Below are positions 1-4,520 of a stretch of DNA of 5,487 nt, piece after piece. The DNA lies in contig CAJOOL010000070.1 of NCBI GenBank assembly GCA_905236115.1, forward strand, positions 1 to 5,487. The letters run 5' to 3'. Source of the DNA: an uncultured Endomicrobiia bacterium. GTDB lineage: Bacteria > Elusimicrobiota > Endomicrobiia > Endomicrobiales > Endomicrobiaceae. Every line of letters begins with the position of its first letter. The first letter of the stretch is position 1. The translations under genes were made by a program, and so were the position numbers. Under the pieces are notes generated by a model, which saw nothing but the letters and a program-made list of their open reading frames with translations, did no database searches and was not told the origin of the DNA.

Positions 1-509
1 TATACGGTTATTATATTTTTCACCGGCTGGGCACAAATCAAAGACATATTCGTTTCCGTTCCGCGTAAAATATTATTAAAATACGGGTAATTTTGACTGT
101 GCTGGCAAAAAATAATAGGTGTACTGATAGCATATTCATCAGAACAATTACTTTTTACACTGCCCAAAACTATATTTTCGTCATAATATTTATGGTCCAG
201 GAAATATCCCAGCTGTCCCATGGAAGAATTGTTCAATTCAAATGCGACGGCAAACAGGATAATAAACAATCCTATGAAATATCTGTTTTTGTAAAGCCAA
301 CTGCAGATATCTTTTGCATCAAAAACAAAATACACGGAAAATAAAAAAGACAAAAAATAAAACAGCAAAAATCTTATATAAAAAACTGAAGTTTTCAGAT
401 GTTCCGGCGAAAAATAAGAAGATTTTACTGCGGTATACAAAACCGTAATAATTAATGTCGCAACAAAAACCGTTATAAAAATTATTAAATATCTGCCGAT
501 ATTTTTCAT
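1..509 (-). CDS. Partial multi-pass membrane protein (N-terminal 169 residues), possibly DUF7657-like
   Basis: Reading from ATG at 509-507, the frame stays open to the left edge, so the C-terminus lies outside the window. The start is supported by GGAG at 518-515, five bases upstream. Three hydrophobic segments are visible at about residues 6-27, 43-63 and 77-91, with basic residues between them, indicating an integral membrane protein. A polar stretch follows, containing SDEYAISTP at about 123-131 and then NILRG and QPVKN. This layout recalls large bacterial membrane proteins with an RSDEW-STP signature followed by an N...G...P pattern (DUF7657 and related GT-C-like proteins). That family link is from memory and is tentative; substrate and role are unknown. 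The gene is separated from scpB by a terminator, so it is probably not a normal member of that operon. The plus-strand frame at 93-344 is its shadow. Confidence 0.75.
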   Translation of the reverse strand, partial: MKNIGRYLIIFITVFVATLIITVLYTAVKSSYFSPEHLKTSVFYIRFLLFYFLSFLFSVYFVFDAKDICSWLYKNRYFIGLFIILFAVAFELNNSSMGQLGYFLDHKYYDENIVLGSVKSNCSDEYAISTPIIFCQHSQNYPYFNNILRGTETNMSLICAQPVKNIITV

Positions 510-519
510 TGTTTCTCCG

Positions 520-569
520 AAAATAAAAAAAGACGGAAAACAAGTTTTAATTTACTCATTTTTCGTCTT
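520..569 (-). terminator. Rho-independent terminator downstream of scpB
   Basis: On the minus strand, the arm at 569-554 pairs with 545-530 around an 8-base loop (553-546). Fifteen of sixteen positions pair: a 6-bp AAGACG/CGTCTT base, one A-C mismatch, then nine pairs including two G-T wobbles. The run TTTTTATTTT (529-520) follows directly. It should end the transcript coming from scpB. The last T is two bases before the GGAG of the next gene, which leaves no room for a separate promoter after the terminator. Confidence 0.8.
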
Positions 570-647
570 ATAATATTTTATTAAGTTTTATTTTTTTGTC
601 TGCAAAAACGTCTGAAAAGGCAAACGATGCTCTTAGAGCGAAGAGTA

Positions 648-712
<65 letters not shown>

Positions 713-741
713 GGTTTTATTATTTTGTGGTTTTTTCATTG

Positions 742-1752
742 TTATTGCTCGGCGGGCGGTTCATTTGTTTTGATTTGTTCCGCATTTTTACCATTTTGCT
801 CTTCAGTATTTGTTTCTTCAGCGACGGATTCCGGTTCAGATTCCGGAGCGTTATTTTCGGAAACTGCAGGTTCTTCAACGATTGTTTCAGTCCTTTCTTC
901 AACAGAGGCACTCTCTGCGGAAGCATTCTCCGGTTGCTCATTGCTGATTTCAGACTGCTGTTGTTCGGTATTCAAGATTGCTTCGTCGCTATCGCTCCTC
1001 GCAATGACGGCGTCGGAAGTACTCTGTGGTTGTTCAGTCCGAACTTCTTCAGCCTGCACATCTTCACTCTTAACTTTTTCCGCAGTTTCATTTTGGTCAT
1101 TAATTGCCGATTGTTCATTAGCAGTTTCAGATTGCGGTTGTTCTTCAGCTTTTTCTTCCTCTTTTTCAAGATTGGCTTGGTTATCAAAAAGCATTTCCTG
1201 AACGACTTCTTTTTTGGCTTCAAACAGCTCTTTTTCGTTTTCAATAACGGGAAGTTCGCTTAAATGATTAAGCCCGAAATGTTTTAAAAATTCCTGTGTG
1301 GTTCCGTATAACAAAGGTTTGCCTAAAGTTTCTTTTCTTCCGACAATTTTTATAAACTTTCTGTCGGTAAGCGTATCTATTACTCCGCCGGGGTCAACGC
1401 CTCTGATTGTATCAATTTCAGCCCTTGTAATAGGCTGTTTGTATGCAATTATCGCAAGAACTTCCATGGCGGACGGCGAAAGTTTTAATACCGTTTTTTC
1501 TTTAAGAAGATTTCTTATCCACGGGGAATATTGAGTTTTTGTTGCAAATGTCCAGCCGCCTGCAACATATTTGATTTCAAAAGAACGGTCAAGCTGCTCA
1601 TAATCCGCCTGAAGTTCTTTTACAACATCTTCAACTTTAATATTTTCCTGTAAATCTTCTTTAAGAACAGCAGCCAGCTGTCTGTTGGACAACGGTTTGT
1701 CCGAAACAAACAACAAAGATTCTATTACTTTTTTTATATCGTTAATTTCCAT
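742..1752 (-). CDS. scpB: Segregation and condensation protein B with long acidic tail
   Basis: ScpB dimers bind the ScpA kleisin in the Smc-ScpAB condensin, which compacts and segregates the chromosome on the nucleoid. The folded part covers about residues 1-185 of 336: an N-terminal winged helix beginning MEINDIKKVIESLLFVSDKP, then the strongly conserved block LSPSAMEVLAIIAYKQPITR (91-110), IRGVD and GGVIDTL, ending near LGKPLLYGTT. The start is the ATG at 1752 rather than an upstream in-frame codon at 1854. Homology begins here, AGGGG sits six bases upstream, and a start at 1752 gives only an 11-base overlap with scpA. Usual ScpB proteins are about 180-200 residues. This one adds roughly 140 residues of Glu/Gln/Ser/Asn-rich, probably disordered sequence. 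Within it are two near-copies of an EQPQSETANEQ-like segment (about 204-214 and 263-273) and an in-frame piece of an interspersed repeat (247-260). Confidence 0.95.
   Translation of the reverse strand: MEINDIKKVIESLLFVSDKPLSNRQLAAVLKEDLQENIKVEDVVKELQADYEQLDRSFEIKYVAGGWTFATKTQYSPWIRNLLKEKTVLKLSPSAMEVLAIIAYKQPITRAEIDTIRGVDPGGVIDTLTDRKFIKIVGRKETLGKPLLYGTTQEFLKHFGLNHLSELPVIENEKELFEAKKEVVQEMLFDNQANLEKEEEKAEEQPQSETANEQSAINDQNETAEKVKSEDVQAEEVRTEQPQSTSDAVIARSDSDEAILNTEQQQSEISNEQPENASAESASVEERTETIVEEPAVSENNAPESEPESVAEETNTEEQNGKNAEQIKTNEPPAEQ
976..1008 (-). repeat. Interspersed repeat fragment inserted in frame in scpB
   Basis: On the minus strand this begins GTCATTGCGAGGAGCGA and ends GACGAAGCAATC, with ATTGC/GCAAT inverted ends (977-981, 1001-1005). 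I recognise this wording as a short palindromic repeat scattered through many unrelated bacterial genomes and often mis-annotated as small proteins. Here it reads as VIARSDSDEAI inside the ScpB tail and does not break the frame. The family match is from memory, not from a search. Confidence 0.7.
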
Positions 1753-2608
1753 GGTATTCCCCTGTAAAATTATTTCCGCCCGTATTTTCCTGTTCCAAAA
1801 CAAAAGGCTGTTCTTCCGGCTTAACATTCTGTTGTTCCTGCAAGGGTTGTTCAATTTTCAAATCCAGCTCGTCTTTATCTTCCGGACGGACAATACTTGT
1901 ATCATCGTCTTGAATATTATCATAAATTCTATAAATTCTTATATCTTCAAACATCTCGGACTGCTTGGCAAGAATCTGTTTATTTTTTACAAGTTCCAAA
2001 ACCGCCATAAAACAAACAACCATTGAATAACGATTCTGTTGGATTTTTAAAATTTCGTTAAAATTTACATACTGTTTTCCCTCAAGAATATCAAGAACTT
2101 CTCTCATTTTCGTCTCTACGGGAATTTCTTTATACATTATTTCACGCACTTCTTCCGGCAGGGTTCTTAAAGCATCCTGAAAACTTCTGACCAAATCTTC
2201 TATGGATGCCTCAAATTCGTATTCGGTTTCCCCGTCTATTGTCCTCGGTCTGTAATAAGTCTGCGAATATTCCTGCTGCCTGCCTGCAAGAAGTTTGGAA
2301 GCATCTTTATATTTTTGATATTCAATAAGTCTTTCCTTTATTTTATCCAGCTCTTCGTCGGCATCGTCTTTATCTTTCTCATTATCGGGGTGAAGCATTT
2401 TCGCTTTTATCTGCATTAAAGTTGATGCCATAACAAGAAAATCCCCGGCAGTGTCAAGGTCTAAATTTTTCATGGTATCAATATATGATAAATATTCCGA
2501 AGTAATCTCGGAAACCTGTATTTCCTGTATTTCAAGGTCTGACTTTCTGACCAAATGAAGCAAGAGGTCTAACGGCCCCTCAAATGTATCCAAATGAACG
2601 TCATACAT
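1742..2608 (-). CDS. scpA: Segregation and condensation protein A (kleisin)
   Basis: ScpA is the kleisin that bridges the Smc ATPase heads and recruits ScpB. The N-terminal Smc-binding region is typical: FEGPLDLLLHLVRKSDLEI (9-27), then ITSEYLSYI and GDFLVMASTLMQIKAKMLHP. A charged linker follows (75-110). The C-terminal winged helix, which contacts the Smc head, is at about 185-226 and contains VVCFMAVLELVKNK and a following EDIRIYRI. At 288 residues it is somewhat longer than the usual 240-260, because of a Glu/Gln/Pro-rich tail from about 230. The ATG at 2608 begins the conserved MYDVHLDTFEGPLDLL opening. CGGAG lies ten bases upstream in the loop of an A/T hairpin. The tail's coding sequence overlaps scpB by 11 bases and contains the scpB ribosome binding site, so the two are probably translationally coupled. 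Confidence 0.96.
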   Translation of the reverse strand: MYDVHLDTFEGPLDLLLHLVRKSDLEIQEIQVSEITSEYLSYIDTMKNLDLDTAGDFLVMASTLMQIKAKMLHPDNEKDKDDADEELDKIKERLIEYQKYKDASKLLAGRQQEYSQTYYRPRTIDGETEYEFEASIEDLVRSFQDALRTLPEEVREIMYKEIPVETKMREVLDILEGKQYVNFNEILKIQQNRYSMVVCFMAVLELVKNKQILAKQSEMFEDIRIYRIYDNIQDDDTSIVRPEDKDELDLKIEQPLQEQQNVKPEEQPFVLEQENTGGNNFTGEYHGN

Positions 2609-2632
2609 AAAAATTTTTCTCCGAAAAATTTT
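2609..2632 (-). promoter_or_regulatory. scpA ribosome binding site in the loop of an A/T hairpin
   Basis: The bases at 2632-2624 (AAAATTTTT on the minus strand) are perfectly complementary to 2618-2610, giving nine A/T pairs closed over a five-base loop that is exactly CGGAG (2623-2619). The scpA ATG begins one base after the stem. The hairpin would present the Shine-Dalgarno sequence in a loop directly beside the start codon. The stem has no G-C pair, so its stability in the cell is uncertain. Confidence 0.55.
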
Positions 2633-2732
2633 AGCTGAGCCGGGAAAACTTCGTTTTCCCTAAGCTAAGTCAGAAAATGCTTCGCACTTTCTTAGCTGAT
2701 AGTTTTATGTGTCCTGCGGACGAATAATCAGC
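2631..2732 (-). promoter_or_regulatory. Structured scpA leader with alternative hairpins
   Basis: Four complementary segments occur in transcription order: A GCTGAT (2732-2727), B ATCAGCTAAG (2700-2691), C CTTAGCT (2669-2663) and D AGCTAA (2636-2631). A can pair with B (6 bp), B with C (7 bp) and C with D (6 bp), so B:C excludes the other two. Each enclosed interval has its own small hairpin: GTCC/GGAC (2711-2721), a near-perfect 9-bp stem with TTC on the plus-strand loop (2672-2692), and the perfect 8-bp GGGAAAAC/GTTTTCCC stem (2642-2660). No U-tract follows, so any control would act on translation or RNA stability. It may equally be a cluster of interspersed repeats. Confidence 0.4.
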
Positions 2733-2743
2733 GTTTCATTGAG

Positions 2744-2787
2744 AAATCCCAGACAGTTGTTCCGAGTGAAACACTCGGGGATGACAG
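2744..2787 (-). repeat. Interspersed-repeat-like block with a perfect 7-bp hairpin
   Basis: The minus strand reads TGTCATCCCCGAGTGTTTCA and continues to a TCTGGGATTT end. It contains CCGAGTG-TTT-CACTCGG (2778-2762), a perfect 7-bp stem with a 3-base loop. The opening GTCAT-xxx-CGAG matches the layout of the repeat fragment inside scpB (GTCATTGCGAG), in the same orientation. I recognise this wording as a dispersed bacterial repeat family. No T-run follows the hairpin, so I do not call it a terminator. Confidence 0.6.
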
Positions 2788-2819
2788 GTTTAGCATTTTA
2801 CCGACAATTATAAATTTTA

Positions 2820-2834
2820 AATTGTAAATTATAA
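2820..2834. repeat. 15-bp inverted repeat, copy at trpS 3' end
   Basis: AATTGTAAATTATAA on the plus strand is the exact reverse complement of 3831-3845 on the other side of trpS. It lies in a wholly A/T stretch (2804-2837) that also contains a tandem near-repeat of AAATTATAAATT. It begins two bases after the trpS stop codon in the direction of transcription. Confidence 0.6.
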
Positions 2835-2835
2835 A

Positions 2836-3813
2836 TTAAAAATGTAACGCTTTTCTGATTTCTTTCATTGTTTCTGCGGCAACGGCACTTGCTTTTTTGC
2901 CGCCTTCCGCCAATATCTTTTCTGCTGCGGCTTTATCTTTTAAAAGTTCGTTTCTTTTTTCAACAAACGGTTTTGTAAAAGCACACATCAAATCGGCAAG
3001 TTCTTTTTTACATTTTACACAGCCGATACATCCGCCTTTGCACTCCTGCTTTCTTTTTTCAAAATCCTTATTAAACAGTTCATGAAAAGCAAACACCACA
3101 CAGCCGTCCGGATGTCCCTCATCAGTGGCTTTTATCCTTAAAGGGTCGGTATACATAGTCTTAACTTTCTTTACTACTTCGTCCTCGCTTTCAGCAATAA
3201 GAATGGAATTACCGTAGGATTTGGACATTTTTCTTTTATCCAGCCCGGGAACGCGTGCGGTTTTGGTAAGAAGTGCCTGCGGTTCAAGAAGAACTTCCCC
3301 GTAGAAATTATTGAAACGTCTTGTAATCTCTCTTGAATATTCCAAATGTGCCAGCTGGTCCTCACCGACGGGAACATTCTGTGCTTTATACAAAAGAATA
3401 TCGGCAGCCATCAAAACCGGATAGCCCAAAAAACCGTAATTGTTCAAATCTTTAGACTGTATTTCTTTAAGCTGTTCTTTGTAAGTCGGACATCTTTGAA
3501 GCCAGCCTAAAGGACTTATCATGGAAAGTATTAAAAACAGTTCAGCATGTTCTTTAACTTCCGACTGTCTGAAAATAACGGCTTTGTTCGGATTTATGCC
3601 GACAGTAAGCCAGTCTATAACCATATCAATGGAATTTTCTTTTATTTCCGAAGTATCGGCATAGTTGCTGGTAAGGGCATGCCAGTCCGCAACCATATAG
3701 AAACATTCATAATTATTCTGAATTTCCGCCCAGTTTTTTAATGCACCGAAATAATGACCTAAATGCAGTCTCCCTGTCGGTCTCATCCCCGATAAAACTC
3801 TTTTGTTAGTCAT
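2836..3813 (-). CDS. trpS: Tryptophanyl-tRNA synthetase, [4Fe-4S] cluster type
   Basis: This cytoplasmic class Ic synthetase charges tRNA-Trp with tryptophan using ATP. The 325 residues match the usual bacterial length. Visible motifs are SGMRPTGRLHLGHYFGAL (8-25) with the HIGH signature as HLGH (17-20), PVGEDQLAHLEYSREI (148-163) for adenylate and tryptophan binding, and KMSKS (195-199). The region before the C-terminal helices has C238, C258, C265 and C268, spaced C-x19-C-x6-C-x2-C, plus an extra C262. The Thermotoga maritima enzyme binds a [4Fe-4S] cluster with C-x22-C-x6-C-x2-C, so the last two spacings are identical and the first is three residues shorter. The start at 3813 has GGAG eight bases upstream (3825-3822). 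It lies 30 bases after the M50 protease gene and is probably co-transcribed with it. Confidence 0.96.
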   Translation of the reverse strand: MTNKRVLSGMRPTGRLHLGHYFGALKNWAEIQNNYECFYMVADWHALTSNYADTSEIKENSIDMVIDWLTVGINPNKAVIFRQSEVKEHAELFLILSMISPLGWLQRCPTYKEQLKEIQSKDLNNYGFLGYPVLMAADILLYKAQNVPVGEDQLAHLEYSREITRRFNNFYGEVLLEPQALLTKTARVPGLDKRKMSKSYGNSILIAESEDEVVKKVKTMYTDPLRIKATDEGHPDGCVVFAFHELFNKDFEKRKQECKGGCIGCVKCKKELADLMCAFTKPFVEKRNELLKDKAAAEKILAEGGKKASAVAAETMKEIRKALHF

Positions 3814-3830
3814 AAAAAATACTCCGTATT

Positions 3831-3845
3831 TTATAATTTACAATT
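3831..3845. repeat. 15-bp inverted repeat, copy upstream of trpS
   Basis: TTATAATTTACAATT on the plus strand is the exact reverse complement of 2820-2834. It fills much of the 30-base spacer between the protease and trpS and overlaps two bases of the protease stop codon. Both copies are A/T-rich, so chance or a common A/T spacer sequence is possible. Confidence 0.6.
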
Positions 3846-4458
3846 AAAGTAAAATTTTTATAAGAAAATTTACTATCGGTCCGATAATTTTCCATAAAAT
3901 TCCCGTAGTAAGAAGCACTATAATTATCAAAAAACCGAACTTTTCTATTTTTATATACTGAACAGCCCATTTGCTCGGGAGAATATACAATAAAATCTTT
4001 GAACCGTCCAAAGGCGGAACGGGAACCAGATTAAACACGAAAAGAACAATATTTATAATTACCATATATTGCAAAGCGATATACGTATAAGCGAAAATTT
4101 CAACATTTGCAAAATAATTTCTTATAAAAAACATAAGTATTGCAGAAATTACGGCTAAAAGAATATTCGCCGATACGCCTGCAGCGGAAACATATAAAAT
4201 ATCTCTTTTGGGATTATTAAAATTTCTCATATTTATAGGAACGGGCTTTGCCCAGCCGAATGCCGGAAGACCGATAAAAACCAGAGCCAAAGGAAGAAGT
4301 ATTGTTCCTACAATATCTATATGATAAACAGGATTAAGCGTAAGTCTGCCCAAAACTTTGGCGGTACTGTCGCCGCACTTATAAGCAACCCAGCCGTGGG
4401 AAACTTCGTGAACAATAACGGAAAATAATAATACCGATATGGAAATGATATATAACAT
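3844..4458 (-). CDS. Site-2-protease-like zinc metallopeptidase, family M50
   Basis: This is an intramembrane zinc protease of the short M50B (YwhC/SpoIVFB-like) type. Its substrates in this lineage are unknown; relatives cleave membrane-tethered regulators or remnant signal peptides. The 204-residue protein has the zinc motif HEVSH (17-21) within the first hydrophobic segment, then LGRLTLNPVYHID and GWAKPVPINMRNF (69-80). The second active-site motif NLVPVPPLDG (143-152) supplies the metal-binding Asp151. About five to six hydrophobic segments are visible (roughly 1-16, 51-66, 88-112, 121-145, 174-190, 190-203). I prefer the ATG at 4458 to an in-frame TTG at 4464, because the promoter places transcription initiation near 4458-4460. 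There is no Shine-Dalgarno sequence upstream. Position directly before trpS-scpAB is a recurrent arrangement in bacteria. Confidence 0.93.
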   Translation of the reverse strand: MLYIISISVLLFSVIVHEVSHGWVAYKCGDSTAKVLGRLTLNPVYHIDIVGTILLPLALVFIGLPAFGWAKPVPINMRNFNNPKRDILYVSAAGVSANILLAVISAILMFFIRNYFANVEIFAYTYIALQYMVIINIVLFVFNLVPVPPLDGSKILLYILPSKWAVQYIKIEKFGFLIIIVLLTTGILWKIIGPIVNFLIKILL

Positions 4459-4466
4459 AAACAATA

Positions 4467-4495
4467 ATTTTATACTTTTTGCAGCATATTGTCAA
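4467..4495 (-). promoter_or_regulatory. Sigma70-type promoter for the M50-trpS-scpAB operon
   Basis: On the minus strand, a perfect -35 TTGACA (4495-4490) is followed by a 17-base spacer and the -10 TAAAAT (4472-4467, five of six consensus bases). Only eight bases separate the -10 from the protease ATG at 4458, so transcription should begin at or within a few bases of the start codon. It lies in the 62-base gap after the unknown gene. I saw no equally good promoter later in the operon. Confidence 0.75.
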
Positions 4496-4520
4496 TTGAA
4501 AGACCGTGGCTGTTTAATTT

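Noticed and set aside
319..543. Minus-strand 74-residue Phe-rich frame
   Set aside because: It overlaps the left-edge membrane-protein gene in another frame and starts inside the terminator. The longer open frame with a good ribosome binding site is preferred.
727..1263. Plus-strand 178-residue Phe/Leu-rich frame
   Set aside because: Antisense shadow of the scpB tail. Its Phe/Leu runs are explained by the complement of GAA/AAA-rich coding sequence.
1753..1854. 34-residue N-terminal extension of ScpB
   Set aside because: The extra residues overlap scpA coding sequence in another frame and lack ScpB homology. A good ribosome binding site and the conserved N-terminus point to the ATG at 1752.
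2762..2778. Hairpin after trpS as a terminator
   Set aside because: The perfect stem is not followed by a T-run on either strand, and it fits a dispersed-repeat block better.
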